A stretch of 64,000 nt of DNA from Leptolyngbya sp. FACHB-261 (GCF_014696065.1 NZ_JACJPL010000027.1:496001-560000), one strand, 5' to 3'. Counted from the first letter of the stretch, positions 46,636-56,146 are shown. Translations and numbers: made by a program. Notes: a model not told the origin generated them from the sequence alone.

Positions 46636-46794
46636 AATTCAAGAGAAAAGGATGCTCTTGTTTTCGACCTTAGATCTGGCTATTGCTCTAGCCCCGGCTC
46701 TGGCTCTTAATCCAGAGTACAGCGACTAAGAAAGAAGCTCATGTTTTCAGAAATGTTACCAGTTAAAAGTCAGCATAAGGCAAATTAGACCAAC

Positions 46795-47131
46795 TTACTC
46801 TTGCGCATTGAAGTCCACTTTATCGTAGATTTCAGCGAGCAAGATTTGGAATGGAATAGAGGATAGGGTTAAGTTTCTTGGGGATCCAGAGACGTTGGTC
46901 AGTTACAAAAACTCGATAGGGTTGTCGCTTTAAGGCAAAATTTAGAGCTGCATAGAGGTTGCCAGCAATTTGATTATGGTTCGGCGTACCACCTGTCATC
47001 CGAGCAATTTCACCATCAATATACTCATGACGTTCTTCTGAATCAACCTCTAGCTCTAAGTATTCTTCAGGGGAATAGCGATTTTTTCCTGCGCTTGCAT
47101 AACCATTTAATTTTAAACTCCGATACCTCAA
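46795..47131 (-). pseudogene. Decayed Uma2-family gene
   Basis: A Uma2 (putative PD-(D/E)xK nuclease) gene with two lesions. The natural ATG at 47106 opens MVMQAQEK, but the frame is lost at a run of six A and stops after 16 codons; the family sequence (NRYSPEEYLELE, EYIDGEIARMTGGTPNHNQIA) continues in another frame. After FVTDQRLWIPKK the middle of the protein, with the catalytic PD and ExK residues, is missing, and sequence resumes in another frame with LLAEIYDKVDFNAQE, the normal family C-terminus. So there is a one-base deletion near the start and an internal deletion of roughly 90 codons. Confidence 0.8.
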
Positions 47132-47356
47132 GCTTCTGGTTTATTCAAGCAGTCCTATACTTTCATGTATTTCAACTATCACCTCTCATCATAACCATTC
47201 CTGAATCCAGTTCGATTACGCAGGGTGGGGATTTGATTTTTGTACATTAGGCTGTCGATAGATTCCAAGGTCATGACTTTTCTAGGCTGAAAGCCTAGCT
47301 CACTGCAATTCGGCCTACTATGTTGGGTACAGATTCCCTTATCTCTGGTCGCCCCG

Positions 47357-48193
47357 ATGGAGCCAACCAAAGAGTTCGTTAAATTATGGGTACCCGCTGA
47401 CACCTGCGGCATTGAACTCTTTAGTGCAAGGCTGCTGAAGCATACTTATGCTAAGCACATGCACGAAAGCTATACCATCGGCATCAATGATGGGGGACAG
47501 GGAGCATACGCCTACCGAGGCGAAACCCACACCGTTTATCCAGGTAGTCTCAATCTGCTCAATCCTGGCGAAGTTCACACGGGGGGTGCCGTCACAGACG
47601 CTGGTTGGGCCTATCGCAACCTTTATGTTGATGTACTGCTTTTGCAAAAAGTGATTGGGCAAACCGAGTGGCGGGGTAAAGGGCTGCCCTATTTTCCTAA
47701 AACAGCCGTGTGGGACGAAGGAGTCAGGAAGCTAGTTCAGCGGTTGTTCACGGCTTTCGAACATCCCACCTCCAAACTTGAGCGCGATTCGCTGCTGCTA
47801 TGCACCCTCTCTAAGCTCATATCCAACCATGCGGATGAACACTGCGAACTGCGACCCGTGGGCAAAGAGCTAACGGCGGTAGAAAAGGTACGCAACTACC
47901 TCGAAGCTCATTATGCTGCTGATGTGTCTATCGATGAACTGGCGCAATTGGCAAATCTCAGCCCCTATTACTTAATCCGCACCTTTCATCACAGTGTCGG
48001 TATACCTCCCCATGCCTATCAACGTCAGATTCGAGTTTTAAGAGCTAAGCAGGCATTGCGGACAAGCCGACAATCGATTAGTGAGGTGGCGTTAACTAAC
48101 GGCTTCTTCGACCAAAGCCACTTCAATCGCCTGTTCAAACGGACATTTGGCATAACCCCAGGCCAGTACCGGCACAGTTTGCTCAGTGGCTGA
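47357..48193 (+). CDS. AraC-family transcriptional regulator
   Basis: A 278-residue regulator. Sensor half: KHMHESYTIGINDGGQGAYAY and LNLLNPGEVHTGG. DNA-binding half: VSIDELAQLANLSPYYLIRTF, ISEVALTNGFFDQSHFNRLFK and TPGQYRH, both helix-turn-helix units complete. A short inverted repeat (CTAGGCT/AGCCTAG, 47282-47298) lies upstream and might be its own operator. No co-directional target lies within 160 bases; leuA follows. Similarity to the AraC gene at 45811 suggests a local duplication. Confidence 0.92.
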   Translation: MEPTKEFVKLWVPADTCGIELFSARLLKHTYAKHMHESYTIGINDGGQGAYAYRGETHTVYPGSLNLLNPGEVHTGGAVTDAGWAYRNLYVDVLLLQKVIGQTEWRGKGLPYFPKTAVWDEGVRKLVQRLFTAFEHPTSKLERDSLLLCTLSKLISNHADEHCELRPVGKELTAVEKVRNYLEAHYAADVSIDELAQLANLSPYYLIRTFHHSVGIPPHAYQRQIRVLRAKQALRTSRQSISEVALTNGFFDQSHFNRLFKRTFGITPGQYRHSLLSG

Positions 48194-48357
48194 TCCTTGC
48201 AGAGAACTGAGTATTGCCCGGCAATGGTGGGGCACTTGGCACGCCTCCAGAACTCCTCCCCGAGAGAGCGCAGTTCCGTCCAAGACCTCAACCAACCGAT
48301 AGGCTTAAGGTCTCTATATGAGGTTGCGTAATTTCTCGCGACTAGGAGCCTGAATCC

Positions 48358-50031
48358 ATGCATAAGCTGCCCTTCTATAAGTACCGACCCTTTACCGCCA
48401 TCACCTTGCCAGACCGGCAGTGGCCCTCCAGAGTGATTGAGCAAGCCCCACTCTGGTGCTCAGTCGATCTACGCGATGGTAATCAAGCCCTGGTGGTGCC
48501 GATGACACTGGCCCAGAAGCTTGAGCTGTTTAACCTGCTGGTGAAGGTCGGGTTCAAACAAATAGAAGTCGGATTCCCCTCAGCCGCAGAGGTCGAGTTC
48601 AATTTTCTACGGACTTTGGTCGAAGAGAACCGAATCCCGGAGGATGTCACGATTCAGGTCCTGACCCAAGCGCGTGAGCATTTGATCCGCAGGACGTTTG
48701 AATCGGTGCGCGGGGCCAAGCAAGCGATCATTCACCTCTACAATCCAACTTCAGAATTGCAACGGCGCGTTGTTTTCAAAAAGAGCAAGCCAGAGATTAT
48801 TGAGATCGCAGCCCAAGCGACTCAATTAATTAAAGAATTGGCAAGCACGATGCCCGAAACCAAGATTACTTTGGAGTATTCTCCAGAGAGCTTTTCTGGT
48901 ACAGAAGTTGACTTCGCCGTCGAAATCTGTGAGGCCGTGATTGATGTTTGGAAGCCTACACCAGACAACAAAATTATCTTGAACTTGCCAGAGACCGTGC
49001 AACTCTGCACCCCGAATACCTACGCTGATCAAATCGAGTGGTTCTGCCGACGCCTCAAGCAGCGTGACCTAGCAATTGTTAGCCTGCACACGCACAACGA
49101 TCGGGGCACAGGCGTGGCCAGTACCGAATTGGGTATGATGGCTGGCGCTGAACGCGTTGAAGGAACCCTGTTAGGCAATGGCGAACGAACCGGCAACGTT
49201 GATTTGGTCACGGTAGCGCTCAACCTGTACACACAGGGCATTGATCCGAACTTGGATTTGAGCAATATTGACGAAATTGTTGATGTGGTTGAGCGCTGCA
49301 CCAATATCACGACTCATATCCGGCATCCCTACGTTGGAGAATTGGTATTTACCGCCTTTTCCGGTTCTCACCAGGATGCAATTAGCAAAGGCATGGCTCA
49401 CTACACCCAGAGCCAAAGCGAGATTTGGGAGGTTCCCTATCTACCGATGGACCCGACCGATATTGGCCGCACCTATGAGTCGATCATTCGCGTCAATAGC
49501 CAATCGGGTAAGGGGGGGATTGCTTATCTATTGGATCAGGAATTCGGCTTCCAATTGCCCAAACCCATGCAGCCTGAGTTTGGTCAAATCATTCAACGCA
49601 TCGCTGATCACACTGGCAAAGAACTGAAACCCGCTGAGATTTGGCATGCCTTTTTCAATGAGTACATTGATGCGATCTCGCCCCTGAAACTCCAAAAATT
49701 CCGAATTTCAGAAAGCAGCGAGGATGAACAGGTCACTTGCGACGCTGAAATCAGCATTGACGGCAATTGCAGAGAGATCACAGGCAGAGGCAATGGACCC
49801 ATCGATGCTTTGGCCAAAGCATTACAAAATGAGCTAGGCATTGCTTTTGAACTCACAGCTTACTACGAGCACGCTTTAAGTCGGAGTACTGATGCCAAAG
49901 CAGCTGCCTATATTCAAGTGCGACATAAAGGGACATTCGCCTTCGGTGTGGGCGTCGATCCCAACATTAGCCTTGCTTCTGGCAAAGCTTTACTGAGTGC
50001 GCTGAATCGCTCATTACGGCAAGATCATTAG
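48358..50031 (+). CDS. leuA: 2-isopropylmalate synthase, long (type 2) form
   Basis: A 557-residue enzyme that condenses acetyl-CoA with 2-ketoisovalerate, the first step of leucine synthesis. The N-terminal LPFYKYRPF and WCSVDLRDGNQAL, the metal motif SLHTHNDRGTG, the GNGERTGN loop, and the C-terminal leucine-sensing domain with the ISIDGNCREITGRGNGPIDAL segment (cited in parts) mark the type seen in actinobacteria and many proteobacteria. It is distinct from the shorter-linker form that cyanobacteria normally carry. AGGAG precedes the ATG. Convergent with a LysR gene. The unusual type suggests either a second copy or horizontal gain. Confidence 0.95.
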   Translation: MHKLPFYKYRPFTAITLPDRQWPSRVIEQAPLWCSVDLRDGNQALVVPMTLAQKLELFNLLVKVGFKQIEVGFPSAAEVEFNFLRTLVEENRIPEDVTIQVLTQAREHLIRRTFESVRGAKQAIIHLYNPTSELQRRVVFKKSKPEIIEIAAQATQLIKELASTMPETKITLEYSPESFSGTEVDFAVEICEAVIDVWKPTPDNKIILNLPETVQLCTPNTYADQIEWFCRRLKQRDLAIVSLHTHNDRGTGVASTELGMMAGAERVEGTLLGNGERTGNVDLVTVALNLYTQGIDPNLDLSNIDEIVDVVERCTNITTHIRHPYVGELVFTAFSGSHQDAISKGMAHYTQSQSEIWEVPYLPMDPTDIGRTYESIIRVNSQSGKGGIAYLLDQEFGFQLPKPMQPEFGQIIQRIADHTGKELKPAEIWHAFFNEYIDAISPLKLQKFRISESSEDEQVTCDAEISIDGNCREITGRGNGPIDALAKALQNELGIAFELTAYYEHALSRSTDAKAAAYIQVRHKGTFAFGVGVDPNISLASGKALLSALNRSLRQDH

Positions 50032-50090
50032 GCCGAGATCATTAGGCCAAGGTCATTATGCATCGGGACTTGCTTGAAGTGATGAAATCA

Positions 50091-50142
50091 AAGTGATGAG
50101 GTAGCCTCGCTAAACAGTTTTGGCTAAGACACCTCATCACTT
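50091..50142. terminator. Candidate terminator between leuA and LysR
   Basis: AAGTGATGAGGT at 50091-50102 pairs perfectly with ACCTCATCACTT at 50131-50142 across a 28-base loop that has its own GCC/GGC pair. The T-content beyond it is modest (TTTATATTTT at 50150-50159). It separates convergent leuA and LysR. Confidence 0.6.
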
Positions 50143-50150
50143 CGAACGCT

Positions 50151-51059
50151 TTATATTTTGGTTAGCTTGCCTGTATTTCTCAGCAGATCCAAAAACGCGA
50201 AGACGCCTGGGGGCAGAAGAGCACCAGCCAGAGTAGCTACCCTAATAATTCTAAAGAAGGGAACGGGCAAGCTGTATACCTGGACATTATCTGGAATCGG
50301 GTTCGCTGCCAGGCGGGGAATAATCGTTGCACCCAAGCCTTGAGCAACCATACTCACGATCGTGGAATCGGCTTTGAATTGATAAGCAACCTGTAAAGAT
50401 TTGCCCAGAGCTGCACAATGGGCATAAACCTGTTGGTCACAGCTATCGCCATCCGGTCCCATAATCAGGGGATAATTGCACAACTGCTCCCAACTGAGTT
50501 CTGAGCCGATGAGTTTAAAGTTAGGCGGGAACAGCACTAAACACTCATCCCGCAACAGTTCCCAAGTCTCAAATTCGTCACTCATTGAGTAATCAGCAAA
50601 ACCAATTTCAGCACGCCCCTTACGCAAATCTTCTTCAACACTAGGCGAGTCAAATCGCTCAATAATACTGAGGGTAATATCAGGAAAGCGTTGACGAAAC
50701 TGAGCCATTACCTCTGGCAAAATATGCGTTGAAACAGTGCGAAAAGCTGAAATTCGAACCTGTCCGCCCTGCAAGCTTCTTGCTAGATTCGCATCTTTAA
50801 AGATCTCCTCTTGCAGTTGCATCATCTGCTGGGCATGGCTAATGACCCGCTCACCAATTGGTGTAAGATGAGCGCCGTAGCGACCGCGCGAGAATAAGAC
50901 CACCCCTAAATCTGCCTCTAGCACAGCAATAGCATTGCTAACTGCCGATTGCGACATCCCTAGCTGTAGAGCCGCCTCGCTAAAGCTGCTGTACTCTGCC
51001 GCTGCAATCAGAATACGCAATTGAGATAGCTTCAACTGATTGGAACGATTGTGCTTCAT
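50151..51059 (-). CDS. LysR-family transcriptional regulator
   Basis: A 302-residue LysR regulator. The winged helix-turn-helix lies at about 9-65 (LSQLRILIAAAEYSSFSEAALQLGMSQSAVSNAI, given by position) and is followed by the linker helix and a periplasmic-binding-like effector domain (RISAFRTVSTHILPEVMAQF; EIGFADYSMSDEF). It is divergent from a small gene and LysE exporter; LysR regulators often control adjacent LysE-type exporters, so that pair is the likely target. Confidence 0.93.
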   Translation of the reverse strand: MKHNRSNQLKLSQLRILIAAAEYSSFSEAALQLGMSQSAVSNAIAVLEADLGVVLFSRGRYGAHLTPIGERVISHAQQMMQLQEEIFKDANLARSLQGGQVRISAFRTVSTHILPEVMAQFRQRFPDITLSIIERFDSPSVEEDLRKGRAEIGFADYSMSDEFETWELLRDECLVLFPPNFKLIGSELSWEQLCNYPLIMGPDGDSCDQQVYAHCAALGKSLQVAYQFKADSTIVSMVAQGLGATIIPRLAANPIPDNVQVYSLPVPFFRIIRVATLAGALLPPGVFAFLDLLRNTGKLTKI

Positions 51060-51212
51060 GCGCAGGGCCTAGATCAGCCATATCCTTGAACTCTGGAGAA
51101 TACTAACACTGATCCATCGATTTTAGTGATGGATGAGATATAGACAGTGTTTTGATTAATGGCGGCACAGTTCTTAAAGTGAACCTATTAGCAATTACCA
51201 GAGGGTTTTGAC

Positions 51213-51485
51213 ATGAGTGCTCGCCTAGGTATTGGCCTGGAACCATCTTCATTACTTCAAGTTCTTAACCAGAAGTTAGGGGAGCTCAGGCAGCTTTTTA
51301 TTAAGACCTTGAGCAGAGAATGTGAGCTACGCGTCTGGTGTGTTGATGACTACACTGGCAATACTTGGTGGAGTGCCTATGATCCAACGACAGAACAAGC
51401 CATTTACCAAGTCTCCGAGACGCAGATACGGGTTTGGATTGAGCAACGTCACCACTTGGCAACTAGAAACTCAGCAAGTTGTTAG
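51213..51485 (+). CDS. Small cyanobacterial-type hypothetical protein
   Basis: A 90-residue protein with an N-terminal helix (SSLLQVLNQKLGELRQLFIK) and a Trp-rich C-terminal domain (LRVWCVDDYTGNTWWSAYDP; YQVSETQIRVWIEQR). The pattern W-x-AYDP...S-E-x-x-x-R-x-WIEQ occurs in small unknown proteins of cyanobacteria. No function. Located between divergent LysR and LysE, upstream of the latter by about 100 bases. Confidence 0.6.
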   Translation: MSARLGIGLEPSSLLQVLNQKLGELRQLFIKTLSRECELRVWCVDDYTGNTWWSAYDPTTEQAIYQVSETQIRVWIEQRHHLATRNSASC

Positions 51486-51583
51486 GTGCCAGCCATTACA
51501 TAACAGGGCGCAGTTTCATCCAAGCCAAGTAGAACTCAGACATTATAAGCTCGCCTCATACAGGTTGAGGGAGCACTACTTCA

Positions 51584-52213
51584 ATGCAACCACCGGGTTT
51601 TCTTCTGTTTTTGACGACTGCTACACTGTTGATTATCACACCAGGGCCTGACATGCTTTATGTGATAACCCGTGGAGTTGCGCAGGGACGCAGAACTGCG
51701 CTACTTTCCACTCTAGGCATCTGTTCAGGCTATGTTATCCATACGTTTTTTGCTGTGCTTGGGCTCTCTGCCCTCCTACAATCGTCAGCAGCGGCGTTTG
51801 AGATTATTCGTTATGCAGGCGCAGCTTATCTGTTGTATCTAGGTATCCAAACCTTACTGAGCAAACAGCGTCTGACCATTGCTTCAGCAGGAGCCAATTC
51901 TAATAAGCTCAACCGTGTTGTCTGGCAGGGCATCATTACCAGCGTTTTGAACCCCAAGGGTATTTTGTTCTTCATAGCGTTTCTGCCACAATTTGTGGAT
52001 CCGAACCCGAGCCGAGTAGGGATACAGTTGTTTGCCCTCGGATTGACTTTTACAACACTGTGCTTCTTGATCTATGGAACACTGGGCTATGTTGCTGGAA
52101 CTCTGAGAGATCGATTAGCAGGACAAGTAATATTGGTCGAGATGCTTAGGTATCTAGCTGGCACTGTGTTAGTGGGCCTAGGTATACGGCTTGCCCTATC
52201 AGAGCAAAAGTGA
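51584..52213 (+). CDS. LysE-family amino-acid exporter
   Basis: An inner-membrane protein of 209 residues with six predicted helices and the LysE/RhtB hallmark TPGPDMLYVITRGVAQGRR in the first loop. GIITSVLNPKGILFFIAFLPQF is the second conserved block. Members export lysine, threonine, homoserine and similar compounds. ATG at 51584. Two consecutive hairpins (AAGTGATGCT/AGCATCACTT at 52208-52236, overlapping the stop, and CGAGCG/CGCTCG just after) follow and likely terminate transcription. Confidence 0.92.
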   Translation: MQPPGFLLFLTTATLLIITPGPDMLYVITRGVAQGRRTALLSTLGICSGYVIHTFFAVLGLSALLQSSAAAFEIIRYAGAAYLLYLGIQTLLSKQRLTIASAGANSNKLNRVVWQGIITSVLNPKGILFFIAFLPQFVDPNPSRVGIQLFALGLTFTTLCFLIYGTLGYVAGTLRDRLAGQVILVEMLRYLAGTVLVGLGIRLALSEQK

Positions 52214-52262
52214 TGCTGCAAGAGGTAGCATCACTTATCGAGCGCGAAAATCGCTCGCTAGA
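52208..52262. terminator. Twin hairpins between LysE and NHL-thioredoxin genes
   Basis: A perfect 10-bp stem with a 9-base loop (52208-52236) overlaps the LysE stop codon. It is followed by a 6-bp CGAGCG/CGCTCG hairpin. Neither has a strong T-run, so termination is likely but not certain. The flanking genes are convergent. Confidence 0.5.
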
Positions 52263-52291
52263 GCACTAGCTACGAGATCTAGAAAGAGCAC

Positions 52292-53830
52292 TTACTCTTC
52301 AGGATTGAGGTCTTCTGGAAAGCAAAGATCAGGCGCGCACAAGCTCCTAATCTTGAAAGTCATGACCTTACCAGTTGTCAACTCCAGACAACGAATCGCA
52401 TGGTTGTTGGTATCGGCGATATAAAGCTTGCCATTTGCAAAACTGAGACCAGAAGGCTCTCTAAATTGAGCCAATTGTCGTTCACCATTGGCCAATCCAG
52501 CCGAGGAACCAGCCACCGTTTGACACTCACCAGTAGCTGGATCGACCCGCTTAATTTTGTGGTTATAGGTATCTGCGACCCAAAGCGATCCCTGAGCATA
52601 TTCCACGCCCAAACAGTGTTGTAAGCGCACTTCACTGCCGATGCCGTCACGGTCATCAAAGCCAAATAAATCACCACTGCCGCACACAGTCCGCACCTGG
52701 GGATTAGCCCCCAATTCCACAGCCCGGATGGTACTAGTTTCGCTATCAGCAACAAACAACTCTTTGCCGTTGCTAGTGATGCCACTCGGTTGAGCAAAGG
52801 CGGCATCTGTGAGCGGACCATCGACGCAAGCTTCAGCCCCTGTACCGGCATAGGTGCTTACCAATTCACGCTCAAGATCCATCTGCCAGATCTGGTGAGG
52901 GCCAGCCATCGCAATAAACAGCCGTCCCTCGACTAGTTCCAAATCCCAGGGAGAATTCAGTGCTGTTGAGAGCGCAGGACCCGCGTGGGGCTGGATCTGA
53001 TGGCTCTGCTCCGCAGTTCCGGCAATCGTGGTCACGATCTGGGCCTGCAAATCTACGCGACGCAGCAGATGATTGTCGGTATCAGCAACATAGAGCCACT
53101 GGCGCTCAACATCTAGAACCATGCCCTGCGGCGCAGAGAATTGAGTTTCTTCATAGCTGCCGTCCGCATGGCCTCGGCTACCAGTGCCAATGACCGCTAG
53201 AACCTCACCGGCAAGACTGGTGACGACCAGGCGGTGGTGGCCTGAGTCTGCGATGAATAACCTCTCGCCGATCGCATCAGCTAGAACCTTGCCGGGGAAA
53301 GCTAGGGGAGTGGTAAGCGGTCGGCTTTGTTTCTCCAGTTTGAGCTGCAACTCCTGGAAGTTGAGCTTGCCCCGCTCCTGGCTGGCGGCGATCAGCTGAG
53401 CAATAGCAGCATCGAGGGCGTCACGGTTGCCCTCGCCAGAAGCGTGAGCAACATAGTAGCCCTCGGGGTCGATCAGCACCAGCGTGGGCCAAGCCCGAAC
53501 TGCATACTCCTGCCACACGCGAAATTCGTTATCCACCAACACCGGATGTTCAATGTCGTAGCGCAGAATGCTGGCACGAATGTTTTCGATTTCCTGCTCG
53601 TTTTGAAACTTAGCCGAATGGACCCCAATCACGGTGAGCGCATCTCGATATTTCTGCTCCAAAAATTTGAGATCGGGCAGAACATGCAAACAGTTGATGC
53701 AGCAATAGGTCCAGAAATCTAAAAGCACAACCCGCCCCCGCAATTGCGACAGCGATAAGGGCTGCTCAGTGTTGAGCCAGGGTTGATTTCGGGGCAGTTC
53801 TGGGGCTCTGACGCGGGGCGTAGCAATCAT
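52292..53830 (-). CDS. Thioredoxin-like/NHL-repeat protein (NHLRC2-like)
   Basis: A 512-residue cytosolic protein. The N-terminal thioredoxin-like fold (about 1-160) has the motif FWTYCCINCLHVLPDL with the CCINC active site in place of CxxC, as in NHLRC2. From about 180 on it forms a six-bladed NHL beta-propeller with repeats such as LFIADSGHHRLVV, LYVADTDNHLLRRV and LYIADTNNHAIRCLE. The role in bacteria is not known; redox-linked protein interaction is plausible. It is divergent from the YgjP-like gene. Confidence 0.92.
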   Translation of the reverse strand: MIATPRVRAPELPRNQPWLNTEQPLSLSQLRGRVVLLDFWTYCCINCLHVLPDLKFLEQKYRDALTVIGVHSAKFQNEQEIENIRASILRYDIEHPVLVDNEFRVWQEYAVRAWPTLVLIDPEGYYVAHASGEGNRDALDAAIAQLIAASQERGKLNFQELQLKLEKQSRPLTTPLAFPGKVLADAIGERLFIADSGHHRLVVTSLAGEVLAVIGTGSRGHADGSYEETQFSAPQGMVLDVERQWLYVADTDNHLLRRVDLQAQIVTTIAGTAEQSHQIQPHAGPALSTALNSPWDLELVEGRLFIAMAGPHQIWQMDLERELVSTYAGTGAEACVDGPLTDAAFAQPSGITSNGKELFVADSETSTIRAVELGANPQVRTVCGSGDLFGFDDRDGIGSEVRLQHCLGVEYAQGSLWVADTYNHKIKRVDPATGECQTVAGSSAGLANGERQLAQFREPSGLSFANGKLYIADTNNHAIRCLELTTGKVMTFKIRSLCAPDLCFPEDLNPEE

Positions 53831-53973
53831 GCTGGCGGCTCCCTTACTCCGTGATATGACAACCTAACGAGGTGACGACCTGATGTAACAGCCTAGCTGT
53901 AATCTGGCAGGAGATGCTTGCTGAAGCCAGTCTCGCAAACTGCTACATTCTGCTTAGCCTCAGCCAAAATTCC

Positions 53974-54744
53974 ATGCCAGCCTCTCGCCAAAATCCCCAA
54001 CAGCAAATAACTGCAGCACCGAACTACAGCATTCGCGAAAGCTCCAGAGCCAAACATGCTCGCTTGAGAATTTCAGCTCGGAGCGGCTTAGAAGTAATTG
54101 TGCCGGTAGGCTTTGATCACAGGCGAATTCCAGAACTGATCCAACAGAAGCAGACCTGGATTCAATCCGCCTTCAAGCGGTTAGAAGCGCAGTGTCAAGT
54201 TCTAGCCAGCGAACCGCCTGCCCAACTCCCTGAAACCATAGAATTGCGCGCGATTGGTGAAACTTGGACAGTTGAGTATCAACCCAGCTCTAACCCTGTT
54301 CTTAAAATCACTGAACAGAAGATTGCAGAACAGGACGCAAGGCGGTTGGTGGTTAGTGGGGCAGTCACTTCAGTTGCTGGATGCCACCGAGCCTTACGGG
54401 ATTGGTTGACTTACAAAGCTCAAACTCATCTGCTGCCCTGGCTCCGACAACTCAGCCAAGAGCAGAATTTACCTTTCAGCACAGCTTCAGTGAGAGGCCA
54501 GAAAACTCGGTGGGGCAGTTGCTCAGATCGCAAAACAATTAGTGTCAACTACAAGCTGCTATTTCTGCCTGTTCCGCTAGTGCGCTACGTTTTTGTCCAC
54601 GAGTTGTGCCACACTATCCACCTTAATCATTCTGCTGCCTTCTGGAGGCTCGTCCACCAACGAGAACCTGACTGTGAAGCGATCAAGCAGGAGTTGCGTC
54701 AGAGTTGGCGCTATGTGCCCAGTTGGGCAGACACTCGAGCTTGA
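53974..54744 (+). CDS. YgjP/SprT-like zinc metallopeptidase
   Basis: From the ATG at 53974 it has 256 residues; an ATG at 53914 with a close GGAG is an alternative. The YgjP/DUF45 core is clear: RGQKTRWGSCSDRKTISVNY, then VFVHELCHTIHLNHSAAFW containing the HELCH zinc site, with a later acidic ligand. The family is linked to M48-like peptidases but substrates are not known. Confidence 0.9.
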   Translation: MPASRQNPQQQITAAPNYSIRESSRAKHARLRISARSGLEVIVPVGFDHRRIPELIQQKQTWIQSAFKRLEAQCQVLASEPPAQLPETIELRAIGETWTVEYQPSSNPVLKITEQKIAEQDARRLVVSGAVTSVAGCHRALRDWLTYKAQTHLLPWLRQLSQEQNLPFSTASVRGQKTRWGSCSDRKTISVNYKLLFLPVPLVRYVFVHELCHTIHLNHSAAFWRLVHQREPDCEAIKQELRQSWRYVPSWADTRA

Positions 54745-54811
54745 GACTCACTCAGCAAGACTTCACCTGAATCACCCGAAGCTTGGCTCAAATCTGGCCC
54801 GAGAACTTGGC

Positions 54812-55369
54812 TCAAGAGAGACTGGGGCTCAGGAAGGTAAAGCGCAGCCGAGCGCCCTTGAGATCAGCCCCTTCTAACCGGACCCCTCGCAGAGCCGAAA
54901 ACCAGAGTGAAGCGTAGCGAAGGTCAGCATTGCTGAGATCGGCATTGCTAAGGTTAGCACCCGAGAGATCCGTAGTAATCAGATCGGCTGCAACCAGACT
55001 GGCATAGTCAAGGCGGGCAAAGCGCAGATCGGCACCGCTCAACAGAGCCCGGTTCAGGCAGGCGTTGCTGAGGCGGGCAAAGCGTAAACAGGCTCCGCGC
55101 AAAATCGCGCCGCCCAGGTCAGCACCACTAAGGTTAGCCCCAGTCAGATTGGCCTTGATTAAGCGAGCATCCTGCAAGTTCACCCCCTGCAAATTCATAC
55201 CCGACAAATCCGCCAGGTTGAGATTAATGCCTTGAAAATCACGTTCTCCGGCTTCGTACCGGCTTAGCAAAGCCTCAACTGAATAAGGAACCATGCTGGG
55301 GATAGGACGAGCGGCGGGGGGAGCGTTGAAACTAGGTCCAGAGCAGGGAGCAGACGGTAGGTCGATCAT
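54812..55369 (-). CDS. Pentapeptide-repeat protein
   Basis: A 185-residue protein. After about 45 residues it has some 25 tandem A(D/N)LXX repeats (for example NLADLSGMNLQGVNLQDARL), forming a right-handed quadrilateral beta-helix. Such proteins may mimic DNA or act as structural or lumenal proteins. A second ATG at about 55294 (MVPYSVEALLSRYEAGERDF) is a more typical beginning for cyanobacterial members, so the first 25 residues may be untranslated. No signal peptide. Confidence 0.9.
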   Translation of the reverse strand: MIDLPSAPCSGPSFNAPPAARPIPSMVPYSVEALLSRYEAGERDFQGINLNLADLSGMNLQGVNLQDARLIKANLTGANLSGADLGGAILRGACLRFARLSNACLNRALLSGADLRFARLDYASLVAADLITTDLSGANLSNADLSNADLRYASLWFSALRGVRLEGADLKGARLRFTFLSPSLS

Positions 55370-55483
55370 GGTGGGTATCGAGGAGTAACCTGCTGAGGCG
55401 GTGCCACTACCCTAGAGTGCAAGCTACCTAAAGGCCAGCGTCTCCGAAACCGCAATTACCCTATTCAGAGTGCACACTTTAGA

Positions 55484-56146
55484 ATGCAGACGCGACTGAT
55501 CCTGATTCGTCATGCAGAGGCAGAAGGCAATCCAGAGGGCCGGATGCTGGGCTGCGTCGAGACTGAACTGACGCCCTATGGCTTTCACCAAGCCCGCCTA
55601 CTGCAACAGCAGCTCCAAGATCAGGCTCTGCAACCCGCTTGCCTGTATACCAGTCCACAAAAACGCGCCCTCCAGACTGCTCAATGGGTGGCACCGGCAG
55701 TGCCCTCCCAAATCTGTCCAGAGTTGAGGGAGTTAGATCAGGGCATTTTTACCGGTCTAACCTGGGCTGAAGCTAGCCAGCGTTACCCGGAGTTGTGCGC
55801 ACGCTTAGAGCAGAATGTCGATTGGCTGCCGATCGAGGGGGCAGAGACACCGCAGTCAGCCCGCAAGCGTGCAGAACAGTTTGTGCAGAAAATTTTGCAG
55901 GTTCCTTTGCCGAGTCCGGTGCTCATCGTGACACACGGCGGCCTACTGTCTCATCTATTGTCAGCCTTGCTGGGTTCGACCCGTACCTGGGGCTTTAACG
56001 TAGCGACTACGGCTCGGTTCGACTTAACGCTGGACTGGGAACGCTGGCTAAACGCTGAAGCAACGTCCCGTTTTAACAGTACGCTGTGGCGAATAGAACG
56101 CTTTAACGATACGTCTCATTTAAAACTCACTCTAGCTAAGGCTTAA
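55484..56146 (+). CDS. Histidine phosphatase-family protein
   Basis: A 220-residue phosphatase of the phosphoglycerate mutase superfamily. The N-terminal RHAEAEGNPEGR motif has the phospho-histidine, with the second His in VTHGGLLSHLL and the Glu in RELDQGIFTG. It may act on sugar phosphates, phosphoserine or others. Not a true mutase by length. ATG at 55484, standing alone. Confidence 0.9.
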   Translation: MQTRLILIRHAEAEGNPEGRMLGCVETELTPYGFHQARLLQQQLQDQALQPACLYTSPQKRALQTAQWVAPAVPSQICPELRELDQGIFTGLTWAEASQRYPELCARLEQNVDWLPIEGAETPQSARKRAEQFVQKILQVPLPSPVLIVTHGGLLSHLLSALLGSTRTWGFNVATTARFDLTLDWERWLNAEATSRFNSTLWRIERFNDTSHLKLTLAKA

